A stretch of 64,000 nucleotides of DNA, from NCBI GenBank assembly GCA_001466705.2, contig LATX02000219.1:124001-188000 (forward strand), read 5' to 3'. Under the pieces are notes generated by a model. The model was not told the origin of the DNA, did not search any database, and worked only from the letters and a program-made list of their open reading frames with translations. The translations under genes and the position numbers were made by a program. Shown here piece by piece: positions 12,401-23,891 of the stretch (its first letter is position 1; every line of letters begins with the position of its first letter). The DNA comes from Moniliophthora roreri. Lineage: Eukaryota > Basidiomycota > Agaricomycetes > Agaricales > Marasmiaceae.

Positions 12401-12955
12401 GCACTTGGAGTGTGGCCTGTGTTGGGTATCAGGTTGTGACACACTTAGAGTCTTAGCAAGAGGTGTGCCTGCACTGAGCTCTTTGTAGAAATTGGTCTAG
12501 GACCTTTTCCAGTACACTGTGTGCTGTAGTTGTCTTAAGGAAGTCTTGAACTCCATAGGGTCAGACTATATTGGCTATTGAGTCTTTGTATGGGACTGTA
12601 GCTCTTGTGTTTGTGCTTTGTGCACTGTGTTCTTTGTGTTTTGTGTGTGTGTTTGTGATATAAACCCTTTTAAAACCCATATATACTCCTCTGGAGGTGA
12701 ACACCTTGAAGTAGATTGCTTCAGTAAGAGAGAATCAACCTAGCTAAGAGTTTTGTTGGCATTCTAAGTGTGGCAACTCTGATCATGCCAATCCACACTT
12801 GCACAACAACCTGAGTTAGACTTTTGGAGGTTATCATTTGGGTAGTTTTCCACTAGTTTTATCTTAGATAAATTACTGAACCATAATGTCCTGATTTTGA
12901 CACTATACCCTCAAATAGATCAAGTTAATGGCCTTGGAACATAATTGGAATGATA
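9492..12955. other. AT-rich repeat-like stretch, no supported gene
   Basis: About 3.5 kb with only short, featureless open frames. It should hold the 5' leader and 5' LTR of element 1, but neither could be delimited. A 17-bp word CCGAAACCTGTAGGGAA occurs twice in direct orientation (9699-9715 and 11181-11197). Positions 11,210-11,480 and 11,640-11,690 are dense in AGAAAAC/GTTTTCT words in both orientations. A TATA-like run (GTATATAAGG, near 12,138) followed by T/G-rich sequence could be an unrelated old LTR. This is speculative. Confidence 0.4.
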
Positions 12956-12959
12956 CCCA

Positions 12960-14611
12960 TGGAAAGGAAGCCTTGAAGCTTATTACAGAATGTCAAATTA
13001 AACACTGGCCCAATGGCCTTCAGGAACACCAGCTGGAACACATTCCAGCTCTTCTTGTGGGGAATTGACTTCTCCTCATTGCAGCAATGGGTCATGGAAA
13101 ATCAACCTTCATTTTTGTACCTATCTTAGTTTATCTGGAGCTCTGAGAGCATTCAGAACTATATCCTTCATTTTCTGGGTCCAGTCCAAGGGGGAGGCCA
13201 GTAGCTGTTGTAGTGATATTTTGACTGAACTGGCATCACAGAGAGCAGAATGCAAGGAGTTTGGACTCAGTTTCTCATACACAGCTAAGAATATTTCCAA
13301 GTATCAGAAGTGCAATGTCAACCTAACTGAGCTCATCTGCAAGTGCCAGACTTGGAGTGTCATCTTTGTGGATCCTAAACATCTTGCTACCAAGGAATGG
13401 GAAAAGATTATGTGACATCCAACATTCCTTCACAACCTCATTCTCTTTGACATTGAGGAAGCCCACCTTATATGAGACTGGGGCAACAAGAACCTTTGTC
13501 CAGCCTTTGAAAACATTGGAAAATTTGCCAATGGTCACCTTCCTGAAACCATACCCATACTCATGTCAACAGCAACATGCCCACCTGGGAAATTCACTAC
13601 ATTCATTTGCCAGAGTCTTGGCTTGAAGTCAGACATTACACAACTTGTATGACTTTCCAATGAACAAACAAACATCCAGGTTATCATTAGAAAGGTCAAG
13701 CAGATGCAACGAATATACAGATACAAACCAATTCTCAATTACTTGCATAGTGGCTGCAAGATGATAATCCACATACAAATGATACCTGATGCCTATGATA
13801 TTTATGCATGGCTCTGGGATTGCCTCCCTGAGGATGCTGATCATTTGTGTGTTATGAGGATGTATCACAGTCTCTGTCCAGATGAATACAATGACAAGAT
13901 GTTTAGGTTGGTAGATGACAACTCATATCTGCAGGTTGTTATTGCAACTGCTGGGTTTGGGCAGGGTGTTAGTCAGAAGAAGCTTCTTGACTCCATCTTG
14001 TGGGGTGCTGCTAATACACTAGATATGCAGATTCAGCGAAACAGTCACATTGGTAGAGATGAGGCAGATAAGGGACAAGCAATCATTGTCATGCCAACAA
14101 AAGTGGTGACTCAAGCAGAGAAGTTCTTAAAAGGTACATTAGCATGACACTTCTTGTGACCTTTACTCACCATTTGGCTTTAGAACTGAAGACTGGTGCT
14201 GTTAATGGGCCTACTGTCTCTAAGAAGACCAAGAAAGCCAGCAAGAAAGCCAAGCTGAACACCATCAATGATGAAAGGCTAGCACATCTCCTTACCAAGA
14301 AGCACTGCTTGACTGCTGCTCACAACATCAAGTATGGGAACCCACCTCTTGAAGAAACCACTAGCAACTGCCACATAGCCAAGTGTCAGACATACTGTGG
14401 GCTGTGCACTATTCAGCATAACGTGATTTATTCTTCCCATGCACTGCCTGGATCCCTGACTCTTCCACAGTGGGAAACCATTCTGAGGCAGACACAAACT
14501 ATGCAGAAAAAGAAAGATAATCTAGATAAGCATGAATGGCAAATTATGATGCTCTGGATGCTTGACTTCCACCAATGCATTTGGAGGGCTGCAATCACTG
14601 CACCCAATTGA
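12960..14611 (+). pseudogene. RecQ-like DEAD/DEAH helicase pseudogene
   Basis: Read across frames, the strand retains the helicase motif order. A Q-motif-like segment (HWPNGLQEHQLEHIPALL) is followed by Walker A as AAMGHGKST near 13,080-13,105. Motif II appears as DIEEAHLI near 13,455, motif III as MSTATCP near 13,565, and motif V as VIATAGFGQGVS near 13,940. A basic C-terminal part with a small Cys cluster lies at 14144-14611. The frame is interrupted by frameshifts and by TGA codons in contexts where Arg is expected (LI*DWG, LV*LSNEQ), consistent with CGA to TGA change. RecQ-like helicases are expanded in Agaricomycetes, often near repeats or telomeres. This copy cannot make an active enzyme. 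Confidence 0.65.
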
Positions 14612-15169
14612 AAAAATTCACTCTGCTTTACACCTATGGCACTTCCCCAATTTGCTCATCAATGCAATTGCCAACGACTTTCTTCTCATTGACTCACAAG
14701 ACACACTCATTTCAACTCTCAATAAACACTCATGACCTCAATGCTACATTGACACTTACAGCTCTGAACTTTACAAACACATTGTCTCATTTCAAGATTC
14801 TGTCCTTAGGTGGCATAAAGAAGAAGTGAAGGTGGTAGAGGCAGAAGGCAGAGGTGGTGGTGGTGGCAGAGGTGGTGGCAGGCAAGAAGTTGAAGACAGG
14901 TAAGGTAACATGAGGAAAGGAGAATGTGTTGACCAATGGGACACCAACACCAAGTGATGAAGACTTGGAGGATGAGATGATGGTAGACAAGCTGCTACTA
15001 CAACCACTCACACCTGTGCCAACAAATATGGATACATGAAAATCAACCCAAAAACCCTGTGAGCCCCAAAGAAGAATGGCCGAAGTCAGTGCTGAGATGT
15101 ACCCCACTTGAGTTAGCTATCACTGGTAAGCTTTATTATGTGTACACATCATCAATTGAATATTCATTA
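14612..15169. other. CpG-poor spacer, no gene
   Basis: Sequence between two convergent ORF relics. It contains a GGTGGTGGTGGCAGAGGTGGTGG purine-rich run at about 14,850-14,880. Open frames are short and repetitive. Confidence 0.4.
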
Positions 15170-16700
15170 CTATGTTACAGTCAATGATTTGTCTTCTGAA
15201 TTGCTTGCTTCTGACTCTCCCAATTCCTCTTCTCCCTCTTCACTGCTTGAATCTGCTACTATGTTACCATCTCCAACCCAACTACAACCACCATCAGATA
15301 ATTCTCCCACTTCATCACTTCCTTCTTCATCATCACTTCTACTACCTTCAGATTCACTACCAGAGCTGTCTTGTTCATCCAGCAGTGTATTCCATACCTC
15401 TTGCATTTTGACATCTGTATCCATAGTTTTAGCCTTGCTCTTCTTGATAGCAGCAATAAATTTAGAGCACTCAGAGCTCTTTTTGATAAACTTGTCCATT
15501 TTCCCAGTGTCCAGAGCAACATAGCTGTGTGTTAGGGTATTGGGCACAATAAATCCATACAAGCGTTTGGAACAGAAAAGATGAAGCCAAACCTAGGCTG
15601 TATGTAGTGCCATCACCTCCAACCCATTCAACAAGTGAGTCTGCTGAATCATCTGTGTACCCCATTTGGCTGTCAAAGTCCTTGATACACTGATAAAGAC
15701 CTTGTGACTCAAGTTCATGTTCCAAGTTTGTCTCAAGAGGTTGCATTTTTGTGATTCAATCCCCAGGAATTCATAGAATAGTGATGGGAGGAGATTTGAA
15801 TCATGCCTTGATCTCAAAAAGAATGGAGGAGAGGGAAGGAATGTATTTGGCAAGAGTTTTCACCCACATCAAGCACATGACATTGAAGTGGTGATCCCAG
15901 GTGATAGAGCCAAAAAGTGAGCATGTAGTCATGGTCACTCACTCATTCTTTATGATACAATCAAGATGATTTTGAAGATCCCAAGCACCCAGAGGGCAAT
16001 CCCCAAGTTTGATAGCTGTAGCAGCTGTCCCATGCATCATGGCATTCTGTTGGAGTAGGCCAGCTCCTCTTCCTTCTCTTTCTCCTTCCTAGCCTTTTCC
16101 TCTGCCTTTGAGTGCTCTCACTCTGCCTTTGCTGTTGCTTCCTCTTCTGGAGTCTTTTTCCTTCATGACCAGGTCTTTTTCTCAGAGTTTTGAGGCAGTA
16201 CTGGGGGAGGAGGCATAAAATTTCGAAGCTGAATGGGACTTCCCAGCACAGAGCTAGATGAGGGTTGAGCTGGTGTTTGTGTAGACATTGCATGAGGAAG
16301 CCACAAGGAATTTGAGCTCATGGAAGGTGTAGCTGGTATGGAAGGTAGCTCTGAGGGAAATGACAAGTTTTGGGGAGTTTCCGGAGGTGTAAGCAGTTGA
16401 CAATTCTGAGGTACCATGAATGAAAGTGGTGCAATCCTACCCCAGTTTGAATGAGGATTTACAGGAGGTGCTGCAAGATTTTGGGTCAGATATGACTGTG
16501 AATATGACTGGTAGACATTATGATGGCTCAGAAAGGGAACTGGGAGGCATTGGAGGGGTAGATTAGACATTGGATGAGAACTGGATGTAGAATTATTTCT
16601 CTGATGATTCTGAGGGAATGGTGACTGATTTCGGTGTGGTTTTGGTGCATTTCTTGTAAATTTTGGCATATCAAACGAAAATGGTTTGATTTTTGGGGGA
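15170..16700 (-). pseudogene. Unidentified Pro/Ser-rich and acidic ORF relic
   Basis: On the minus strand a frame starting near MPKFTRNAPKPHRNQ (about 16,670) runs through a Pro/Ser/Asn-rich region. It then meets a Lys/Glu-rich helix-like stretch interrupted by TGA (KTWS*RKKTPEEEA, AKAE*EHSKAEE). A middle part with LLNGLEVMAL / VEWVGGDGTTYSLGL follows, frameshifted, and the remainder contains YVALDTGKMDKFIKKSSE and ends in an acidic Ser/Asp/Glu-rich tail (15,170-15,400). I do not recognise the family. It converges on the helicase relic and shares its CpG depletion, so both may belong to one old mobile element. It is certainly not an intact gene. Confidence 0.45.
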
Positions 16701-16864
16701 AGTGACAATGAATTGCTGCAGGATGTATGGTACAGTATAGAGACATGTACATCCGAGACGTGGAATAGATGCAAAAGCCGTGGGAGCATTCTCTGTCCAT
16801 GGGAATTAAAAGCCAGCGGCTGACACCTGTGAGGAAAGCGCCAGACTACATACACACACATCAC

Positions 16865-18097
16865 TCGTGATCGTCAGTGTGTATCGTCAGTCTGGTACTC
16901 GAGACTACTCTCAATATGTATGTAAGCTCTTTCATGAGACATGGTGCTAATATCATCTAATCTCAATATAACAGTCTCATCAACATCGCAGAACACAAGG
17001 ATTCACAGCATCCCGGAGATTGGTACGGGAAGTTAAATTTGGTACGTCCTATGACCTTTACTACCCCGACTGCAATGCCGAGGGTACATTTTGACCATTT
17101 CCAAAACTTTTGCCGACACGTGTGTAGCCTGTTTCACGGAATCCACGGACAAAGACAGCCACAACGCTCTTCATTAAAGCGTTTAAAAGTCTGTTCTCAT
17201 GTTAGTTCATCAGGATAGCACCGTTATCGACAAGTCAGTAGCTGTTAATACTTACGCCATGACTCCCTTTGAAGTTAAGGACAATAAGCCATCGAATTCA
17301 GGGCTCGATCACGTTGGAAGATACAGTACAAATATTACCATGGACAGCAGTGAAGCGATAGGAAGGAACTTGCCAGGCGTGAATGAATGAGACATGAGAG
17401 AGACCATTTCATTTACTCATACCATATGTGAACGATCAATCGCTTTCTCCATGCTTCAATATCTGTCGAGAGCATCAGTTTTTGATGAAGAATCCGAGGA
17501 ATTCGAATTATGGATTTGTGAGGCACTTTTTGGAATACGGCCCCATGGCGGCTACACGCAAAATTAGATGTACATGGGAGACATTCCATTTGCCATCGGA
17601 ACGTGAAGCATTGCCTATCGATCCGTTTAGCCTTTGCTTATGCTTACAGTGTAAAAATTCATACTCACTCCGCAAGTGAGCAGGCGATTTATTCCGAGTC
17701 GTGTTCATAATTGAGGACACACCCAAGTACATCGGTACTCTTGACTCTTGCTCGTTGTGATGCAAACGGACTTGTGCGTTTCTAAAAAAAAAACCGTTTC
17801 GTCCTTGGTGCTGCGCTGCCGCAGATAAAACCGGGTCTTGAAATTCTTTTTACTTTCCCGGTAACGGAGATTCGAGGGGACTTCCGACCTGAGGGAGCGA
17901 ATCGAGAGCCGACCAGAACTCTTTGTCTAGACAATAGTCGCAGATATGATTTTGTGACGTTAACCTCTTTTTTTTGTGCTATGCAGCATCCGAGCGCCTC
18001 GTGGTGTATAGCATGGAAGCGGTCGTTTCCTTCTTTACAGCCAACCTCAGAGCCGGGGATCCATCATCCGATACCTACCTTCCCGGTTTCCGCTGCG
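16865..18097. other. Intergenic DNA with normal CpG content, no gene
   Basis: From about 16.8 kb CpG dinucleotides return to normal frequency. Open frames are below 90 codons and have no matching intron signals. The right end is the promoter of the small secreted protein gene. Confidence 0.45.
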
Positions 18098-18105
18098 TAT
18101 ATAAG
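18098..18105 (+). promoter_or_regulatory. TATA box of the small secreted protein gene
   Basis: TATATAAG lies 78 bp upstream of the ATG at 18176, followed by a C/A-rich leader. Spacing suits transcription starting around 18,130. Confidence 0.5.
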
Positions 18106-18175
18106 CCTTCATATTATCTCAACCCCAACTCCAACAACTCGAAAACTCTTGAGACTTCTGATTACTACTATAAAA

Positions 18176-18518
18176 ATGAAGCTTACCCTCTTCTACGCCC
18201 TATTGCCATTGCTCATGGTCTTTGCGGATGCGAGGTCCGTAAGCGTCTGTTCGTGCAAGGATCCCAACCTTACCAGGTACGTGCCTTTTTTTGTGGTTAT
18301 CGATGAGGTTAATTAAATTCTAACAGTGGTTGCTGCACACAAGCTAACGGTCAAATTGGAACGGGCAGTTTCAAAGACAAGTGCATTGAGGGAAATAATG
18401 AACCCTTTACAAAGAATAATGGGAAGGGCACATGCTGCGAGGGCTCTTGCAGCACCTATGTAAGTGAAAATGATGGTTCAGGATTGGTTATTCACCTACT
18501 GATTCGTTTCTTTAGTGA
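18176..18518 (+). CDS. Small secreted cysteine-rich protein
   Basis: Three exons (18176-18276, 18327-18459, and the stop codon at 18516-18518) joined by introns of 50 and 56 nt with GTACGT...CAG and GTAAGT...TAG ends give a 78-residue protein. Residues 1-19 form a hydrophobic signal peptide (MKLTLFYALLPLLMVFADA). The mature part of about 59 residues has eight cysteines at 25, 27, 36, 37, 53, 70, 71 and 75, including two CC pairs. All could form disulphides. It is likely exported, as effector-like or antimicrobial-like small proteins of fungi are, but no family is recognised. The spacing differs from hydrophobins. The second intron falls exactly between the last sense codon and TGA. A TATA box lies upstream. 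Confidence 0.65.
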
Positions 18519-20185
18519 GCAACGATATCAAATTGATAGAATTTCTGATAGCTGATAGAAAACACACTGTACAAATAATTAAACTGTTGTTACCCGATTG
18601 ATGGTTTTCTCCTGATCCCATTGAGGTAGACAGTGTGAATAACGGTAGACTGTCAAAATGATTGGGATAAGGCAGCCCAAGCCCGTAAAGTGAGGTCAGT
18701 CTTTGCCATATTTCGACGTGAAAGGAGACAAACCTTCCACTGAGTTGGGGGAAAGCATCCTCAGGATTGAAATGTTACTCATTAATTCTGGGTACCAGCG
18801 GTCAGTAACTAACCTTTGATTTTCATAGATACTCGACACATCTGCCGTTGAAAGCTGCAAATGTGAACTTAGTAGATCCCTCGTCGGACCTGCATTTCAA
18901 GCGCTTATGAGAGTGTTTGGAAAGTAACTGACCGAAGAACTTGAAGGGTGCACTGGCAAATGATACCCTATGCATCCAGCCAAGCGGCGAAATTTTGTTG
19001 CATGAATGGTGTGACATGGTGATCGAAAATGTGAGCACCGTCACTCGGGATATGAGATGTAAACTCACGAGTTGTAGATCGTGCAAAGAGGCTGCGGATA
19101 CATGCCATCTTGGGGAAAAGCCCCGTAGGTGCTAAAAAAACCCATGGAATGTTGCTTTGAGATACCACGAGTGACGTGAGAGACTTCGCTGAACAAACTG
19201 TAGGATATGGGACGGGTTTCGCTCGAAATTTGAAAACAGAAAACGCTGTATTGAGCTAGAGGTGGCCAGTGTCATCCAGCGTTGGTGCGTGTGCAGGTAA
19301 GATGATCGAGGAAAAGGAGGGGCTGGCCTGTTAAACAGGGAGGGTCTGACGAAAGGCTGAGATATTAGAGGGAGGAGTAGTCGTTAGGAAAGTCTCACAG
19401 AATAGCAATAACAACTTCTTTAGTTCGGGTGTGAAGATTTGAGGCGATAGGATCGGCGGCATGATTAGTAGTGAGAGAGCTACTACAGGGGGATTGAGAA
19501 TAGGCATGAATGGAATAGAGGGGTAGGGCGAAGAGAGTAGGTGAAATCCGGTAGGGCTGTGGTGTATAGCGCTGTCAACGGGTAAGATTGAGCTGCAGCC
19601 TTGACTAGTTAAGCCTCCTTCAGTTCGGACGACGTTCAGCCTAGAAGAGAGTCGAATGATCATTCCGGAGGTGACCATCGTCGACGAAGACATGTCATAT
19701 AATCTGGAGGTACAGATGATGGGCGTTTAAGGACAAGACTGTTAACGGCAGTATCGGGACGGGGTATGGTTCCGGTCCCCGGGCTCGGGCCTTTGGCACG
19801 TGGGCTTTCTTTCGCTTCGACGGCCAAGTACTTTTTTTGAATCCTTCTCCCATCAAGGCCTGTTTCTCAAGGTTTGCGAATATGGAGATCAGAGTTCTGT
19901 GAGTGCAAAGCTCGTTAGAACACCCATACACGTGCTTAGCTTACTTGAAGAATTTATAATCTCGGAATGCCTTCACACTCAGACTCACTGTGGATGAAGG
20001 ACGGGAGATATGGCTGTTACACGAACTCATACTCACAGGTGCGTACCTTGCCACGACTTGCTTTTCTCCACATTTCTGATATTTCTGACAGTCGTTTCCT
20101 TACCCAAAAACCAACATGTGGCTCCAACCGTCGCTCTTATGAATCTACACACCGGGGTTTATGTCGGGCGCATCCTGCTCGTAAA
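18519..20185. other. Intergenic DNA, no supported gene
   Basis: The longest frame is 120 codons on the minus strand (19331-19693), Ser/Pro/Leu-rich, without domain, signal peptide or credible introns. A plus-strand frame at 18941-19135 is Cys-rich but lacks an upstream signal sequence. I would not call either a gene. Confidence 0.4.
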
Positions 20186-20189
20186 AGAT

Positions 20190-21440
20190 GGTCTCCTTCA
20201 AGCGTCGGGGAAACCTGTTCTATGACGAACGACACCGGCTTTACGATTACAGACAGAATGTGGGGCTAAAGATAGACCCGTTCACGCATGTCGACTGCAA
20301 CGTATATTTCGGCTGAGGAATCGGGAATGTGCTTTCGATACCAGTTCCACTGCCTTGCCTGTCCATACCATTCTACGAACTCTGCAACACGCCTTCGCGC
20401 TCGAGTTTGACTGCTTATCACCGCGCTTGGATATTCATTGCACTCGTCTATACCAGCAGGTGTGTAGATCGTCATGATATGTCCCTGTTCCCATTTAACT
20501 TCTTCCAACAGTGATATCCCTCCAAAGACCGGCGTGCCATTCAACCATCGACTCCACCACCTGCCAAACATCTTCTCACATCCTTAGCAGACGCCATCAC
20601 CTCGCACCTGTTTCCGACACTCCTTTTGTGCAATTATGTCACAGTAGCTGGTCGTGGTCTACATTCCCCAAAACGACAATTCACCACGAACGCGTCAATC
20701 ACGATCCTTAACGCGGGGAAATCAGCTCTGAAGGAATGGGATCCTGTGGAACAGGCCGAACGAGACGTCTATCGGATTAGGGGTCATCCGGAGTGGCGGC
20801 TGGGGGTGATAAGTGTAAATCCATTATCAACACACCGTTCGGATTATCAGGAATCTCGAGTATGACCACCGCTACAACCCGTCATGCTGCTTATCTCTTG
20901 CTCGCTACACACCAAGCCCTGGACGCGATGTTCATCGTGAACCCAACCCTCCACTCTATACCTTCCACCAAGCACTGACTACGATGTTCCGGAAGGTTTG
21001 ACGTCGAAGCCTAAAGAACGTCATAGAACATCATGGATCGTTATCGACGACAACTATGACGATGATTACACGTCAAGACCATGGGAGGCGACTTCGTTGC
21101 CGTTTCTTCCCTTCTCGCCGGTACCTTGACCTCGGACGTACCTAGGAGTGTTCTCTTCGAGCCTTATCCGGTCTAACTTCTTGTTTCAATGTCAAGCTTC
21201 GGAGGATGCTATCCATCAGGAAAGAGTGAGTTTGTCGGACAGAGGTTCGAATGCAGGTACGGTTTCCCTTGTCGAAACTATCTCTTCCCTCGCTAACCAC
21301 TCAAGGCCTGCAGCATGTTCTATCCCCATGTCACCGAATATCTAATTACCATTCTTGGAAGATCTGCACCGAAAGATTTCATCTACTTCGGCTATTACAA
21401 GGTCTTCTCAACTTACACACGGATCTATCCCCGTCATACT
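20190..21440 (+). pseudogene. Shattered protein-coding relic, family uncertain
   Basis: Separate plus-strand pieces look like real coding sequence but lie in different frames with stops between them. They are VSFKRRGNLFYDERHRLYDY (about 20,190-20,300), EWDPVEQAERDVYRIRGHPE (about 20,730-20,830), SWIVIDDNYDDDYTSRPWE (about 21,030-21,090) and APKDFIYFGYYKVFS (about 21,365-21,415). The last piece is reminiscent of the fungal DUF6697-type segment found in Agaricomycete hypothetical proteins, which is a weak match from memory. No combination of normal introns restores the frame by eye, so a decayed gene is the best reading. Confidence 0.3.
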
Positions 21441-21490
21441 TGCGAGTAGGAGAATACACCGCTACCGATAAACGGCGAGAAACGGGCTAG

Positions 21491-22057
21491 ACGAAGGATA
21501 TATATTAGTGTTTGGGAGTGAGACGGAAAACCACTACCAACGCGCCATTACGCTCTATCTTCACAAGCCCTGAACACGACGCTTATTCCTCAGGGGTAGC
21601 TTTGGTTCAGCCCCTTCCATTACCGGATTGATGGTTCCTGGTACGTCCTACCGTCTCATTCCACGCGTACTCTGGGTACTAAGAGTTCGTTATGAAGCTA
21701 CTCTCCAATACTTTCGTGAAGACATGCTTCCCGCACATGCCTGAATGTCACGGATCCAAGGCACGGGAGAGTAGGTGTACGCGATGAACCGTCTTACGAG
21801 GCTACGCTTTTTCCGTGGTATTCGATGTGGAGGTACTCCGAAGACCTGCAATCATGATACACCCAGGATGTAACTTGTGGGCTACCTTCGTTGTTTAATT
21901 CCATTGTAGTAGGATAACCGGGTTATTCGATCTGTTTCATCCCCAAGCAAACACCGGTGACGATGAGACTTTTTTTTTTACATTTCACGTCGCAAGTAAT
22001 ATATATATCACAAATGTCCAAGTCATGAGTGGAATAAATAGATTGTTCATTCAGGTT
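21491..22057. other. Intergenic DNA, no gene
   Basis: No open frame of note. A poly-T run near 21,970 lies just beyond the 3' end of the membrane protein gene. Confidence 0.45.
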
Positions 22058-23603
22058 TCACTGTGCCTCAACATCTGAATCGAGGGTGTCTCTGTCAGCC
22101 ATCCGATTTTCTGGTCCATCTCGTGAAATTGGGACCTGCCGGGAAATATCGATGACTGGCGTAGGTTCGTTGATTGTTGCAGCTGCCTGCATAGTCATAA
22201 TGGTGCTCTTTGTGTCGTCCAAACTGATACCAAGAGCGACGCGAACGATAACGATGGTCGAAGCGATACCCTATTGTTAAATGATGACGAGAATGACTAT
22301 AATTCGGAACATTCGAGGCTATTGTGCTTACCGCAACGGGAGCCCAAAGGCGTAGAAAAGCGGCACGCGTATAGTCTAATACTATAATCTTTTGCGTATT
22401 GTCGTGAGTTATGATCTCTTGTTTCCTTAGCCCAGTCATCACAATCCCCAATATAACTAGCGCGCCGAGGTATGCAGAGTAGAACAATCCTGATTCCAGC
22501 CTAAGGGCTGTGTCAAATGACGATGTTACTGCAGTGACGCATCAAACGCGGACTCACGTTGCAGCTATGACCGTCCGATACATGTTTCTTGCCCTAGGGC
22601 CTAGATATGCCACTACCTCCCGTCTCATCTTGAAAATGCGAAGAACTGTCATACGCTGAGGCGGGGGGATACAGTACGCTGATATCAATGTCATCGTACC
22701 TATAAGGCTAGACAGTAACAGGTTGTTTAGACCGATAACCGCAGCAAGGACGATGGTAACTTGATCACTTGGTAGAGCCCATTCACCCCGGACAACCTGT
22801 GTCTCAGGCGAAACTAGGCCCAGCGGAACCCCAGTTGCAGGTAGTATGAGTGCAGTGACTGTTCACAGGATCAATCCTCTATATAATAGGAACCATGATA
22901 ATGCAAAATGGCATCTCACCATGAAAATACAGATAGAAAATCACAGGTACAATAATGATTTTCCATCGTCTCCCCCAAATTGTGTAGCAACGCCACAGCT
23001 TTATGACGCCGATGGAAGTCAGCGTCAGCGAAGGAAATAGTCTCGAATATTTACCAGGATAAAGTCCGCCACAGCACTGCATGGTTTCTAATAAATAGGC
23101 TTGCGATGCACAGCTCTAACAAGAACACGCACCTGGTCGCTATTGAAAATTCATATTGGGCGTTTGTAACACGCGCTCTGAGTGGAAGGGTAGGGGAATG
23201 GCAAAAGTCACCAGAACCTGAACTAGGAGACCGTCAATATTAGAAAGTTGGATCGTGAGTACTGGTACCTTTCGCAAACTGGAGCAAGATGGTCCCCAAT
23301 GTCTCCTGTCATACACAATGCGACGTCTACTGAAACAAGTAGAAACAGGAGCATATTTAGGAACAGCTTATAGTGATAGGGTTGCTCCCTTTTCCTCAGA
23401 AGAATATGGGTAGCGACTCCGAATAACACGACGTATATACCTAAAACATCATCAACTGCGTATTATTCAGGGGAGGGATACGAACCGTACAGGAAAAAGT
23501 GCACCTTGGAGGGGAAATGACTTGAGGAATGCAATGTATCAACGTGTTTGACTATACTTACCTCTGCAGATACGAAGGTCACGCCTTCAGTGTCAAGTTT
23601 CAT
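22058..23603 (-). CDS. Fungal multi-pass (about seven-helix) membrane protein
   Basis: A multi-exon gene. Verified pieces are exon 1 23562-23603 (MKLDTEGVTFVSAE), a 19-nt exon 2 at 23486-23504, exon 3 from 23440 downward, a penultimate exon 22332-22500 and a last exon 22058-22270 ending in TGA. The middle exons are approximate. The protein has repeated hydrophobic helices (VHFFLYGIYVVLFGVATHIL, LFLNMLLFLLVSVDVAL, KIIIVPVIFYLYF, VTIVLAAVIGLNNLLLSSLI, SAYLGALVILGIVM, GIASTIVIVRVALGIS). It also has the word LWRCYTIWGRRW before the fourth helix. This word is shared by a large Agaricomycete family of seven-helix proteins of unknown function. A copia LTR begins about 290 bp upstream. Confidence 0.7.
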
Positions 23604-23891
23604 AGCGAATCGAACGAGGGATGGTTTCCTAGAAATCGGCCTGCTTATATACTCGAAAAAGGAGATGTGCCATTACAGTGGGTTCGTACTATGAGTGCTT
23701 AGCAACCATCACGATAATTGGGCTGGTCCTATCACTGGATGGATGATGATCAACATTGTTGCTTAATGGGATTGGAGAAATAACTGCCCAACAAAGTTGA
23801 CCATGAGGCGCTGATGGACAACCAGTGAACAGCTCTCAAAGCAGCCCCAGTATCGTGTTGAGACAGAACGGAGACGTAAAGCGCAGTGGAG

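Noticed and set aside
16163..16864. 233-codon minus-strand frame as an intact gene
   Set aside because: It runs into TGA in the middle of what reads as continuing Lys/Glu-rich protein, and the rest of the product lies in other frames.
18176..18518. Hydrophobin
   Set aside because: Eight cysteines are present, but the order is C-C-CC-C-CC-C and not C-CC-C-C-CC-C, and the protein is too hydrophilic.
19331..19693. 120-codon Ser/Pro/Leu-rich minus-strand frame as a gene
   Set aside because: No signal peptide, domain or intron evidence; length is within chance expectation for this composition.
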